A stretch of DNA of 38,018 bases from Hyphomicrobium sp. (lineage in GTDB: Bacteria > Pseudomonadota > Alphaproteobacteria > Rhizobiales > Hyphomicrobiaceae), in contig JALOTA010000012.1 of NCBI GenBank assembly GCA_025458125.1, positions 1-38,018 on the forward strand, read 5' to 3'. The notes below the pieces were generated by a model. It searched no databases, was not told the origin of the DNA, and saw nothing but the letters and a program-made list of their open reading frames with translations. The first letter of the stretch is position 1. Each line of letters opens with the position of its first letter. The translations under genes were made by a program, and so were the position numbers. Shown in pieces: positions 1-7,727 of the stretch.

Positions 1-25
1 GTCTCAAGGCGCATCGCCGCGTCGC

Positions 26-49
26 CACACACCACAATTTCGGTGTGTG
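26..49. repeat. 8-bp inverted repeat (hairpin) downstream of tRNA-Ala
   Basis: CACACACC and GGTGTGTG are perfect inverted arms around an 8-nt loop, and GGTGTGTG occurs again at 53-60. It lies about 60 bp past the 3' end of the minus-strand tRNA-Ala. There is no T-run on either strand, so a canonical intrinsic terminator is not supported; it could be a 3' processing or rho-linked structure. Confidence 0.4.
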
Positions 50-109
50 ACCGGTGTGTGCCCAAAGATTTCAGATTTTGAAGGAAAGCCAATAATGCCT
101 TGATTTAAT

Positions 110-185
110 TGGTGGAGCCGAGGGGAATCGAACCCCTGACCTCTGCAGTGCGATTGCAGCGCTCTCCCATCTGAGCTACGGCCCC
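110..185 (-). tRNA. tRNA-Ala (anticodon CGC)
   Basis: The reverse complement folds into a standard cloverleaf. The acceptor arms are GGGGCCG and CGGCTCC, the D-arm begins TAGCTCAG, the anticodon stem CTGCA/TGCAG encloses loop ATCGCAC, and the T-arm contains GGTTCGATTCC. Loop positions 34-36 read CGC, so it decodes the alanine codon GCG. The discriminator is A and CCA is encoded in the DNA (TGG at 110-112 on the plus strand). ORF-track entry 4..192 is only a shadow over this gene. The 167 bp to the next gene hold the divergent upstream regions of this tRNA and yggT. Confidence 0.95.
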
Positions 186-352
186 TCACCACGGGAGCGG
201 CATTTACGAACGGCCCTCCGTCGATGTCAAGAAATGGCCCTGTGACAGGGGATAGGGCTCGGAAAGCGCCGCGAAAACGGGCCTGCCGCCTTGCCCCACC
301 CCGCCGGGGCGGTTACACACCCTGAACGACACGGCCGCAGCGGCGAGGGCAC

Positions 353-643
353 ATGCTGGAATTCCTGAGCTTCATCAATTACGTCATCAACTTGTACAGC
401 TATGTCGTGTTCGCGGCCGTCATCATGAGCTTTCTGCTGGCGTTCAACGTCGTCAATCCGCGCAATCAGATCGTGCAGACGATCTGGAATGCACTGACGG
501 CATTGACGGAACCGCTTCTGGGGCCCATCCGGCGCGCGCTTCCCGATTTCGGGCCGATCGATCTTTCGCCCGTCGTGCTGCTGCTCGGGCTCTATTTTAT
601 TCAGAGCGTCGTCCTGACCAACATCGCCAAGGCCCTCATTTAG
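353..643 (+). CDS. yggT: YggT family integral membrane protein
   Basis: This 96-residue protein is almost entirely hydrophobic, with segments at about residues 5-30 and 72-92 separated by a short loop. That loop holds the family-typical stretch NPRNQIVQ ... TEPLLGPIRR. YggT proteins are small inner-membrane proteins of poorly defined role; related factors are linked to osmotic-shock tolerance and to organisation of division or photosynthetic membranes. The length is usual for a single-repeat alphaproteobacterial YggT. The ATG has a GAGGG-type ribosome site just upstream. The yggU gene begins 39 bp downstream on the same strand, a pairing common across proteobacteria, so the two are probably co-transcribed. 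Family assignment is firm; function is only by family. Confidence 0.88.
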   Translation: MLEFLSFINYVINLYSYVVFAAVIMSFLLAFNVVNPRNQIVQTIWNALTALTEPLLGPIRRALPDFGPIDLSPVVLLLGLYFIQSVVLTNIAKALI

Positions 644-682
644 CGGCAGAACGCAACGTTCTGCCCTCCCGAGACGACACCG

Positions 683-1009
683 ATGCCCCAACAAGAACGA
701 CCTTGGCAGGTGGCCGAAGGGTGCGTCATCGTGCGCGTGCGCGTCGCGCCGAAATCGTCCAAAGATACAATTGACGGGGTCGAACCGACCGCCGGAGGCC
801 CGGGCTTCAAGGTCAGGGTCCGGGCGGTCCCGGCCGAAGGGGAAGCCAACGAGGCCGTGACGCGTCTGCTCGCGGACTGGCTGGACATCCCCAAGAGCCG
901 CGTCACGGTAGCCTCCGGCCACCGGTCACGGGTGAAATCCATAAAAGTCACGGGTGATGCAGCGAGCTTGGACAGCCTGCTCGCAGCGCGCCTGTTGCAA
1001 CTGTCCTGA
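683..1009 (+). CDS. yggU: YggU/DUF167 family protein
   Basis: This 108-residue soluble protein shows the DUF167 (UPF0235) pattern: an RVRVAPKSSKD strand, then KVRVRAVPAEGEANEAV, then the basic RVTVASGHRSRVKSIKV segment. These small alpha/beta proteins have known structures but no established biochemical role; the conserved KV.V.APP.....AN motif suggests a ligand or nucleic-acid surface. The length is normal for the family (about 95-110). It follows yggT closely and precedes folD by 57 bp on the same strand, so a three-gene transcript ending at the terminator after folD is likely. The start used is the ATG at 683, which has only a weak ribosome site. Confidence 0.85.
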   Translation: MPQQERPWQVAEGCVIVRVRVAPKSSKDTIDGVEPTAGGPGFKVRVRAVPAEGEANEAVTRLLADWLDIPKSRVTVASGHRSRVKSIKVTGDAASLDSLLAARLLQLS

Positions 1010-1066
1010 CGCCTGATCGAACTGCGCTGATGTGATCACCGCAACAAACCGAGGAGGAATGATCTG

Positions 1067-1939
1067 ATGCAATCGCGTGTCATCGACGGCAAGGCCGTCG
1101 CCGCCGACGTCCGCGCCGGCGTGGCCAGGGATGTCGCCGCTCTGAAGGCCGGTCACGGGTTGACTCCGGGCCTGGCGGTGGTTCTCGTCGGCGAAGATCC
1201 CGCGAGCAAGGTCTACGTCAAGAACAAGGGCGAGCAGACCAAGGAAGCCGGCATGAACTCCTGGGAGTACAGGCTTCCAGCCGAGACGAGCGAAGCCGAA
1301 ATTCTGGCCGTGGTCGAAAAGCTCAACAACGATCCCGCCGTCAACGGCATCCTGGTGCAGTTGCCCCTGCCCAAGCACGTAAACGCCGAACGCGTGCTCA
1401 ACACCATCGACCCGAACAAGGACGTCGACGGTTTCCATCCCGTCAACGTCGGCCGCCTGTGGATCGGCGAGCGCACACTCGTTCCCTGCACGCCGACCGG
1501 CTCCGTCATTCTGGCCAAGACCGTACAGCCCAACCTTTCGGGGATGAATGCCGTCGTCATCGGCCGCTCCAACATCGTAGGCAAGCCCGTCGCCGCGCTG
1601 CTGCTTCGCGAAAACTGCACGGTGACGGTCGCGCATTCGCGCACGCGCAACATCGAAAGCGTCGTGAAGGGCGCTGATCTGCTCATCGCCGCGGTCGGCA
1701 TTCCCGAAATGGTCAAGGGCGACTGGGTGAAGCCCGGCGCCATCGTGATCGACGTCGGCATCAACCGCGTGCCCTCGGCCAACGGCAAGACCAAGCTCGT
1801 CGGCGATTGCGACTATGAGAGTTGTGCGCAGGTCGCAGGCGCCATTACGCCGGTTCCCGGCGGCGTCGGTCCCATGACGATCGCTTGCCTGCTGCAGAAC
1901 ACCGTGGAAGCCGCCAAGATCCAGCGCGGCATCAAGTAA
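1067..1939 (+). CDS. folD: Bifunctional methylenetetrahydrofolate dehydrogenase / methenyltetrahydrofolate cyclohydrolase
   Basis: FolD interconverts 5,10-methylene-THF, 5,10-methenyl-THF and 10-formyl-THF with NADP(+) in the cytosol, feeding purine and formyl-Met-tRNA synthesis. The 290-residue length is standard. Visible signatures are the N-terminal substrate region with KVYVKNKG (catalytic Lys in the YxxxK motif), the loop VQLPLPKHV, the [10 protein letters not shown] motif, the [13 protein letters not shown] Rossmann nucleotide-binding loop, and the C-terminal [10 protein letters not shown] motif. A strong AGGAGG site sits about 9 nt before the ATG. It ends the yggT-yggU-folD cluster and is followed by a clear intrinsic terminator. 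Nothing is abnormal in the sequence. Confidence 0.98.
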   Translation: MQSRVIDGKAVAADVRAGVARDVAALKAGHGLTPGLAVVLVGEDPASKVYVKNKGEQTKEAGMNSWEYRLPAETSEAEILAVVEKLNNDPAVNGILVQLPLPKHVNAERVLNTIDPNKDVDGFHPVNVGRLWIGERTLVPCTPTGSVILAKTVQPNLSGMNAVVIGRSNIVGKPVAALLLRENCTVTVAHSRTRNIESVVKGADLLIAAVGIPEMVKGDWVKPGAIVIDVGINRVPSANGKTKLVGDCDYESCAQVAGAITPVPGGVGPMTIACLLQNTVEAAKIQRGIK

Positions 1940-1967
1940 CCGCCCCGGCGGTTGACCGCTTGAAGAG

Positions 1968-1993
1968 GGGCGCCCGCGTGGGCGCCCTTTTTT
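1968..1993 (+). terminator. Rho-independent terminator after folD
   Basis: The 8-bp arms GGGCGCCC/GGGCGCCC enclose the loop GCGT and are followed by six T residues. It starts 28 bp after the folD stop codon and separates folD from the phosphatidyltransferase genes. Confidence 0.92.
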
Positions 1994-2071
1994 ACGGCCA
2001 CTCCACGGGTCGCCACGCCGCAGGGGGTTACGCCGGGGATCGGCCCTGGGGTAGTCTGTCAATATCGCGAA

Positions 2072-2671
2072 TTGAAACCGGTCCAGGCCACAGGAACACC
2101 ATTGAAACCCCTTGGACTATGGACGCTGCCGAACGCGATCACATGGTATCGCGTCGTCGCCGCCATTCCGATCATACTGCTTCTGGTGAGCGGATCGACG
2201 ACGGGGCTTTGGGCAGCCCTCGTGCTAATGGCGATTGCCGAAATCTCCGATGGCATCGATGGCTGGGTCGCACGCCGCTACGGGCAGGTCTCGGCCGTGG
2301 GCAAAATCCTCGATCCCATGGCGGACAGCCTGTACCGCGTCTCCGTGTTTACCGCCTTCGCCGCCAATCGGTGGATGCCCGTGTGGATGTTCCTGATCAT
2401 GCTTTGGCGCGACGTCAGCGTCTCCTACCTGCGCGTGGTGGCCGAACAGAAAATCGGAACGCTGGCGGCTCGCCAGAGCGGCAAGTGGAAGGCCGTGGCG
2501 CAGGGGATCGCGCAAATCCTGGTCGTGGCGGTCTACGCCTGGTGGGGCACAAATCTCCCAGCGAACATGAGTTGGCTGCTCTGGTCGGCGCTGTTGGTCG
2601 CCACGCTCGTTACGGCCTGGTCCCTGGTCGACTACGGCCTCGCTGTCTATCGCGGCCTCCGTCAAGGCTGA
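2072..2671 (+). CDS. CDP-alcohol phosphatidyltransferase family protein (paralogue 1)
   Basis: This family of membrane enzymes transfers a phosphatidyl or phospho-alcohol group from a CDP-linked donor to an alcohol acceptor, as in PgsA, Pcs and CLS. The complete signature D-x2-DG-x2-AR-x8-G-x3-D-x3-D is present in SDGIDGWVARR ... GKILDPMAD (about residues 60-87). Several hydrophobic helices surround it (about 20-42, 44-62, 100-118, 145-165, 170-190). At 199 residues the length is typical. No ATG fits the family start; TTG at 2072 is the first usable start in frame and is weakly supported. The acceptor cannot be read from sequence. The next gene is a paralogue of the same family, and a HAD phosphatase remnant follows, suggesting a small phospholipid-modification locus. 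Confidence 0.85.
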   Translation: MKPVQATGTPLKPLGLWTLPNAITWYRVVAAIPIILLLVSGSTTGLWAALVLMAIAEISDGIDGWVARRYGQVSAVGKILDPMADSLYRVSVFTAFAANRWMPVWMFLIMLWRDVSVSYLRVVAEQKIGTLAARQSGKWKAVAQGIAQILVVAVYAWWGTNLPANMSWLLWSALLVATLVTAWSLVDYGLAVYRGLRQG

Positions 2672-2690
2672 CCGGCCTCGGGCGGTCCTT

Positions 2691-2722
2691 GCCTATCCTA
2701 TTGATCAAACTTGGCCTATCCT
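2691..2722. repeat. Direct repeat GCCTATCCT flanking TTGATCAA palindrome
   Basis: GCCTATCCT occurs at 2691-2699 and 2714-2722, a 23-bp offset of about two helical turns. The perfect 8-bp palindrome TTGATCAA lies between them (2701-2708). It sits in the 162-bp space between the two phosphatidyltransferase genes and could be an operator or part of a promoter; no terminator is visible there. Confidence 0.4.
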
Positions 2723-2833
2723 CCCCGACCGGTTGCGCAATGAAGCAGGGTGCGCACGCGCGAAAGCTATGGCAGAAAGTCCGAAGCACGGGCCTTCGGA
2801 CTCCCTGACGGGCCGTGGCCGGACAGGATACGC

Positions 2834-3436
2834 ATGACCATGTCGAGCGGGCCGGGCGTCGGGCACAGTCGCACCACCAGCGCCCTCGCCACCATACCCA
2901 ATCTCCTGAGCCTACTGCGCGGTCTGCTTGGACCCGTGGTGCTGGCGCTCATCCTGGCCGAAACACCCTGGGCTCTATGGACCGCCCTCGCGCTGATGCT
3001 ATTCGCCGAAGCGACCGACTACATGGACGGGGAGGTCGCGCGCCGTTTCGATCAGGAATCCGAGCTCGGCCGTCTCGCAGATCCGGTCTGCGACAGCGTC
3101 TATCACCTGTCGGTCTTTCTCGCTTTCCTCGCGATGGGCTGGATGGCGGCCTGGATGCTCTTCATCATCTACGCGCGAGACCTGATGGTTCCCTACCTGC
3201 GCGCATTCGCTCGCCAGTCCGGCCACGAGTTGCAGGTTCTCGCATCGGGCAAGGTCAAGACCGCGATCCACGCGACGGCCCAGATCGGCATCGTCGCCAT
3301 TGCCCTTGGACTATTCGGACCTGCGATCCGCATGGATGGCCCCGCGCCCACCGTACTTTTGCTTGCCGCGATCGCGGCATCCATCTACTCGCTGGCAGAC
3401 TATGTGGCCGAGGTTGGCCGCCTTGTCCGTCACTGA
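2834..3436 (+). CDS. CDP-alcohol phosphatidyltransferase family protein (paralogue 2)
   Basis: This is a second member of the same family as the gene at 2072, with the full signature in TDYMDGEVARR ... GRLADPVCD, every conserved Asp included. Both proteins share the layout of helix pairs before and after the active-site loop, and the region after it (WM..WMLFII..RD and the YLR motif) aligns closely, so tandem duplication and divergence is likely. The ORF track starts at GTG 2750; I prefer the ATG at 2834 (or 2840) because an AGGAT ribosome site lies in front and the extra 28 N-terminal residues do not look like family sequence. The product is then 200 residues. It shares a strand with the upstream paralogue and the broken HAD gene 29 bp downstream. 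Confidence 0.85.
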   Translation: MTMSSGPGVGHSRTTSALATIPNLLSLLRGLLGPVVLALILAETPWALWTALALMLFAEATDYMDGEVARRFDQESELGRLADPVCDSVYHLSVFLAFLAMGWMAAWMLFIIYARDLMVPYLRAFARQSGHELQVLASGKVKTAIHATAQIGIVAIALGLFGPAIRMDGPAPTVLLLAAIAASIYSLADYVAEVGRLVRH

Positions 3437-3465
3437 ACCCGCCGTTTCTCAAGGTAGCGTTTCCC

Positions 3466-4099
3466 ATGCAGCCGCTGTCGTCCGCCGCACGGGATGTCTT
3501 TGCCAACGTCGACTTCGTGCTGACGGATCTCGACGACACTCTCACCCTCGACGGGCGATTGCCAGCTCGCCACTCGAACGATGCTGCGGGCATTCCAGCG
3601 CTCGGACGCGGAACGGGCCCGCGATCGCACTCGCCTGGACGAGATCTTCGCCGGCATCACGGCGCGCTATCCCGATGTTCGCTTATCGGCGGATCAGGCT
3701 TATCGTGTGAGCGATATTGCCGTCGACTTCTGTGAAGACGTTCCCCGTCTGGACGAGGGTACGATCGCCGATATCGTGCGGATGTTCGAGGCTGGCGGCG
3801 CGACCGCGAAAGTCTCGTCCATCCACATCAACGCGTGGATCGGCGATTTCAGCAAACTGGAAATGTCGCTTCAATTGCTACGCGAGAGATTTGTTTCCCG
3901 CAGCGACCCTCGGGAGCGCGTGGTCTACGTCGGCGATTCCCCAAACGACGAGCCGATGTTTGCCTACTTCCCGCTTTCCATCGGCGTCTCCAACCTTCGG
4001 CCTTTCGCATCGTCCCTTCGCTCTCCCCCTAGGTGGATTACCGGAGAGCCAGGCGGATTGGGCTTCGCAGAGGTGGTACAACGCCTTCTGAAAGTCTGA
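3466..4099 (+). pseudogene. HAD-IIB-type phosphatase, disrupted by internal deletion and frameshift
   Basis: Two reading frames together give one HAD phosphatase with its middle missing. From ATG 3466 frame 1 encodes the nucleophile motif VLTDLDDTLT followed by DGRLPA. Homology then jumps, around 3566-3581, to frame 2, which continues as RAFQRSDAERARDR ... SDQAYRVSDIAVDFCEDVP, the motif III lysine region and motif IV VGDSPNDEPM, ending at 4099. From my memory of this family, some 65-70 residues belong between the two parts, including motif II (T/S) and a GENG stretch. Neither frame alone has all catalytic motifs, so activity is unlikely. The family resembles mannosyl-3-phosphoglycerate phosphatase-like HAD proteins. 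An assembly or sequencing deletion is the alternative to real decay. Confidence 0.8.
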
Positions 4100-4122
4100 C
4101 CCTGATCAGTCGAAGGTTCACT

Positions 4123-4136
4123 TTGATTTGAAGCAA
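4123..4136 (+). promoter_or_regulatory. FNR/FixK-type box upstream of the FNR-type regulator gene
   Basis: TTGATTTGAAGCAA matches the FNR consensus TTGAT-N4-ATCAA except for one base in the right half (AGCAA instead of ATCAA). It lies 182 bp before the start of an FNR-type gene, fitting autoregulation. The rest of the 218-bp gap between the HAD remnant and fnr also holds the 8-bp palindrome CTGATCAG at 4102-4109. The assignment is inferential. Confidence 0.55.
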
Positions 4137-4317
4137 ACTTCTTTTCCGGCCTCCCGCCATCGGATACATTGTCAACGGGAGTAGACAACGGGTGCTGCTG
4201 GTTTGCAGGCCCGGCGCGCTTAAAGGGGAAGAGACGGCTGCACTGGCTTAATTTCAAGCGGCGGCCGTCAGCGCGCAAAACCCCTGCGTTTAGCAAGCGC
4301 CAGAGGTCGAGGATCGC

Positions 4318-5040
4318 ATGGGAGAGCATTTGCTTCGCTGTGACAGCTGCGCGGTCCGCCACCGTGCTGTTTGCGGCGCACTCGAGCGCAACGAGATCGA
4401 GCGGCTCAACGCCATCGCTCATCATAAGTTGCTTCCTCCGGGACAGGTCATTCTCCACGACAACGCGGAGATGCATTACTTCGCGAACATCGTCTCGGGC
4501 GTTGTCAAACTGACAAAGACGCTGGCCGACGGCCGCCAGCAGATTGTCGGGCTTCAGTTCGCTTCCGATTTTCTCGGCCGGCCGTTCCGATCGCAGAGCC
4601 CCTATCACGCAGAAACAGTGACCGACGTTCACCTCTGCACCTACGACAAGGGCAAATTCGAACGGCTTGTGAAGGAAATCGAGGGTTTCGAGCACCGCCT
4701 GTTCCAGAACACGCTCGACGAACTCGACAGTGCGCGTGAATGGATGCTGCTCCTTGGCCGCAAGAGTGCCGGCGAGAAAGTGGCGAGTTTTCTTCTGATG
4801 GTCGCCCGCCGCATGGAGACGATCGGCTGCAAGGCAGGAGACGATCCGGATCGTCCCCACTTCAATCTTCCCCTGTCACGGGCAGAAATCGCCGATTTCC
4901 TGGGGCTGACCATCGAAACGGTCAGCCGCCAGATCTCACGCCTCAAAGTCGATAAGATCATCGCGCTGGAAGGCAATCGCACGATCTGCATCCTCGACAT
5001 GCGCCGCCTGATGGCCGCGATGGAGCAGGAACGCGACTAA
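4318..5040 (+). CDS. FNR-type oxygen-responsive Crp/Fnr family regulator (FnrN/FnrL-like)
   Basis: This 240-residue cytosolic transcription factor should bind a [4Fe-4S] cluster and switch genes to low-oxygen metabolism. The N-terminus has the cysteine set C8-x2-C11-x7-C19 (CDSCAVRHRAVC), and a fourth cysteine lies at about residue 107 (HLCTYD), the four-ligand pattern of oxygen-sensing FNR rather than FixK. A cyclic-nucleotide-like beta-roll spans about residues 30-120, a dimer helix about 135-170, and the helix-turn-helix contains LSRAEIADFLGL and ETVSRQISRL. The E--SR residues of the recognition helix are those that read TTGAT half sites. The ATG at 4318 is preceded by GAGG. Its stop codon directly abuts the stop of convergent moeB. 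Confidence 0.93.
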   Translation: MGEHLLRCDSCAVRHRAVCGALERNEIERLNAIAHHKLLPPGQVILHDNAEMHYFANIVSGVVKLTKTLADGRQQIVGLQFASDFLGRPFRSQSPYHAETVTDVHLCTYDKGKFERLVKEIEGFEHRLFQNTLDELDSAREWMLLLGRKSAGEKVASFLLMVARRMETIGCKAGDDPDRPHFNLPLSRAEIADFLGLTIETVSRQISRLKVDKIIALEGNRTICILDMRRLMAAMEQERD

Positions 5041-5871
5041 TCAGATCGGCGCGCAAACCGCTTGTTCACCTGCTGCGTGACTTGACAGATCAACGATTGT
5101 CGGCCGGCGTCCCGAGAGCGCGTTTTCGGGGTCCCACTCCACCGCGATCTTCTCGAAGCGCGTGTCCTTCGCATCGTAGATTAGCAGATGCCCGGCCAGC
5201 GTTTCGCCCGTCCCGGTGATCTCCTTTAGAACTTCCACGGCCTGCAACGTACCGATCACGCCGACCACCGCACCCAGAACCCCCACTTCGGCGCAGTTGG
5301 CTACCGTTCCAGGCGGCGGCGGTTCGGGAAAAATACACCTGTAGGTCGGATACGGCGTCCCATCCGGCTTCGCTTCGTGGGGCTTCAGAACTGTTAGATG
5401 TCCGTCGAAGGGGCCAACGGCAGCGAACACCAACGTTCTGCGGGAAAGAAAGCACGCATCGGAAACCAGATAGCGCGTCGCGAAATTGTCGGAGCCGTCC
5501 GCCACGAGGTCATAGCGGCCGATCAGGTCGAGCGCATTGCCGGCCGTCAGTCGAACCGCGTGTGTCTCCACGCGGACATGTGGATTGAGCCGCGCGACCG
5601 CTTCGCGCGCGCTCTCGACCTTCAGCGTTCCGATGTGGGGGGTGTCATGCACCACCTGCCGCTGGAGATTGTCGAGAGAGACCCGGTCGTCATCGACGAT
5701 CCCGATCGTCCCGACACCGGCAGCCGCGAGATAAAGCACAAGAGGCGAACCCAGCCCGCCGGCGCCAACGACGAGCACGCGCGCCGACTTCAGGCGTTGC
5801 TGCCCCTGACCGCCCAGCTCCTTCAGGACCAGATGGCGCTTGTAGCGCTGAATTTCATCGGGGCTGAGCAT
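5041..5871 (-). CDS. moeB: Molybdopterin-synthase adenylyltransferase MoeB (ThiF/HesA family)
   Basis: MoeB adenylates the C-terminal Gly-Gly of MoaD so that it can be sulfurated for molybdopterin synthesis. The E1-like nucleotide site is clear: VLVVGAGGLGSP, the IVDDDRVSLDNLQRQ segment with the ATP-contacting Asp and Arg, and ADGSDNFATRYLVSDAC. The active-site cysteine region is TVANCAEVGVLG. Compared with E. coli MoeB, the first Cys of the zinc CxxC is Thr (PTYRC) and the C-terminal CxxC is absent, so the structural zinc site is probably lost; I recall similar alphaproteobacterial members. I choose ATG 5871 (LSPDEIQRY..H start, 276 residues); the ORF-track extension to 6060 lacks family similarity. 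A ThiF role in thiamine synthesis is the main alternative. Confidence 0.85.
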   Translation of the reverse strand: MLSPDEIQRYKRHLVLKELGGQGQQRLKSARVLVVGAGGLGSPLVLYLAAAGVGTIGIVDDDRVSLDNLQRQVVHDTPHIGTLKVESAREAVARLNPHVRVETHAVRLTAGNALDLIGRYDLVADGSDNFATRYLVSDACFLSRRTLVFAAVGPFDGHLTVLKPHEAKPDGTPYPTYRCIFPEPPPPGTVANCAEVGVLGAVVGVIGTLQAVEVLKEITGTGETLAGHLLIYDAKDTRFEKIAVEWDPENALSGRRPTIVDLSSHAAGEQAVCAPI

Positions 5872-5907
5872 GACTTCGACCTGTGGCTTATGGGCGACAC
5901 CCGGATA

Positions 5908-5923
5908 TTTCGCATCTGCGAAA
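5908..5923. promoter_or_regulatory. Inverted repeat TTTCGCA-TC-TGCGAAA upstream of moeB
   Basis: Perfect 7-bp arms with a 2-nt centre lie 37 bp before the moeB start, inside the 309-bp divergent region between moeB and the permease. The position suits an operator or 5' leader hairpin for moeB. No known regulator is recognised. Confidence 0.4.
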
Positions 5924-6142
5924 CGAGTCCGCGCTGCAACCCCGCGTGACGGACCTGTCAAACACGGATACGCTCGCGGTGGGGAAGATGGCCTGCGCCG
6001 CGCCGTACGGGTGAGCCTTTCGATTGCCCTTACGCGTTGTTGTTGAACGGAAAGAGACACGAAAGGTTCTCGCTTCGCAAGACCACTTCATCTTCCCCGC
6101 GGCCGTCGAGTCGAGTGGTCCATTCAGGACGAATTGTGTCTA

Positions 6143-6158
6143 TCCGGGCAATCCCGGA
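6143..6158. promoter_or_regulatory. Inverted repeat TCCGGG-CAAT-CCCGGA upstream of the permease
   Basis: Perfect 6-bp arms around CAAT end 22 bp before the permease ATG, just ahead of its GGGGGA ribosome site. It could be an operator or a leader hairpin affecting translation of the permease. No known regulator is recognised. Confidence 0.35.
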
Positions 6159-6180
6159 CAGCACATCAACGGGGGAAGAC

Positions 6181-7698
6181 ATGCAGCAATCCAATCAGGA
6201 CTTGTCTCTTGAAAAACCGTCGCAAGGCGTAACCTACGAGCGCGTGGACGACGCCTATTTCGCGGCACGCGGTTTGAGGCGGCACGCGGGGGTCTGGTCA
6301 TTATGGGCACTCGGCGTCGGCGCCGTGATCTCCGGCCACTTCTCCGGATGGAACCTTGGCCTTGCGCAAGGCGGATGGGGCGGCATGGCGCTCGCCACGG
6401 CCATCATCGCCGTGATGTATCTCGGGCTGACGTTCTCCCTCGCGGAAATGAGCCCGGCAATGCCGCACACCGGCGGCGCCTATTCTTTCGCGCGCACGGC
6501 GTTCGGACCCTGGGGCGGATTTCTCACCGGCTTGGCCGAGAACGTCGAGTACGTCATCACGCCCGCAGTCATCGTGTTCTTCATCGGCAGTTATATGGCC
6601 GCGATATTGGGCGCGCCAACAGAGATGCAACCGCTCTTCTGGGTGGGAGGTTACATACTGTTCGTCGCCTTGAACTACATCGGCGTCGAACTCTCGTTCC
6701 GCTTCTCGCTGATCATCACGCTCCTGGCCCTGGCCTGCCTCGCCGTATTCTACGCGAGCGCGATCGGCCATATCGATTTCAACCGCTGGGCCCTGAACAT
6801 CGCACCTGACGGCACGGAACTTCCCGAGGGCAACGGTCAACTGATGCCAATGGGATGGTACGGCGTTCTCGCAGCCCTCCCGTTCGCGGTCTGGCTCTTC
6901 CTCGCCATCGAGCAGCTTCCGCTTGCAGCTGAAGAATCGGTCGACCCCAAGCGGGATATGCCCAAGGGTATCATCCTCGGCATCTTCACGCTGATCCTGT
7001 CGGCCGCACTCGTCGTGTTTCTCAACCCGTCCGTCGAAGGCGTCGGCTCGCACAAGCTCGGCGCGTCGGGCGAACCACTGCTCGACGGCTTCCGCGCGCT
7101 GTTCGGCTCCGAACTCGCCAACGTGTTGGCTCTGGTCGCGGTCACGGGCCTGGTGGCGAGCTTCCATACGATCATCTACGCTTACGGGCGGCAGATCTAC
7201 TCGCTCTCTCGCGCCGGATATTTCCCACGCTTCCTGTCGCTCACGCACGGAACTCGCAAAACGCCCCACGTCGCGCTGATTGCGGGCGCGCTCATCGGTT
7301 TGGGCGTCATGCTGGCGGTCTGGTATGCGGTCGGGGCCGACCAGGGTGCGAAGGTGATCGGCGGCACGTTGCTCAACATGGCCGTATTCGGCGCCATGTT
7401 CTCCTACGTCATGCAGGGCCTGACCTACATTCAGCTTCGTCGCAGCTTTGCTGAAATGCACCGGCCCTACCGCAGCCCTCTCGGCATCCCGGGCGCAGCG
7501 CTCACGGTGATCATCGCCTTGATCACGATCTACATGCAGCTTCAGGACCCGCTTTACCTGCAAGGCATCCTGTTCGTTGCCGCTTGGTTCGCGGTCGGCA
7601 TCCTCTACTTCGCACTCTTCGGACGCCACAAACTCATCCTCTCTCCCGAGGAGGAGTTCGCCCTGTCGAAGGGAGAGTCGGAATACAAATCGCACTGA
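6181..7698 (+). CDS. APC-superfamily permease, ethanolamine permease type
   Basis: This 505-residue inner-membrane transporter has about 12 hydrophobic helices. The N-terminal region LWALGVGAVISGHFSGWNLG, the segment MPHTGGAYSFARTAFGPWGG and the following GLAENVEYVITPAVI match what I recall of the ethanolamine permease subfamily (TIGR00908, Eat) closely, more than amino-acid permeases such as YjeH or CycA. It should import a small amine with a cation. ATG 6181 is supported by GGGGGA upstream; the ORF-track start at 6037 adds non-family sequence. It appears monocistronic, with its own terminator 30 bp downstream. No ethanolamine ammonia-lyase genes lie in the window, so the substrate is inferred from family only. 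Confidence 0.85.
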   Translation: MQQSNQDLSLEKPSQGVTYERVDDAYFAARGLRRHAGVWSLWALGVGAVISGHFSGWNLGLAQGGWGGMALATAIIAVMYLGLTFSLAEMSPAMPHTGGAYSFARTAFGPWGGFLTGLAENVEYVITPAVIVFFIGSYMAAILGAPTEMQPLFWVGGYILFVALNYIGVELSFRFSLIITLLALACLAVFYASAIGHIDFNRWALNIAPDGTELPEGNGQLMPMGWYGVLAALPFAVWLFLAIEQLPLAAEESVDPKRDMPKGIILGIFTLILSAALVVFLNPSVEGVGSHKLGASGEPLLDGFRALFGSELANVLALVAVTGLVASFHTIIYAYGRQIYSLSRAGYFPRFLSLTHGTRKTPHVALIAGALIGLGVMLAVWYAVGADQGAKVIGGTLLNMAVFGAMFSYVMQGLTYIQLRRSFAEMHRPYRSPLGIPGAALTVIIALITIYMQLQDPLYLQGILFVAAWFAVGILYFALFGRHKLILSPEEEFALSKGESEYKSH

Positions 7699-7727
7699 AC
7701 GGCTGCTTCAGTCCCAGAAACAGGAAA

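Noticed and set aside
2701-2708. TTGATCAA as an FNR site
   Set aside because: The half sites are fused with no N4 spacer, so it does not fit FNR/FixK.
3466-4099. Programmed frameshift as explanation for the split HAD gene
   Set aside because: No slippery sequence is visible at the junction, and a large block of conserved residues is missing, which a frameshift alone cannot explain.
6301-7695. 464-residue minus-strand ORF opposite the permease
   Set aside because: Composition is charged and repetitive, typical of the antisense of a membrane-protein gene; the plus-strand permease has clear family motifs.
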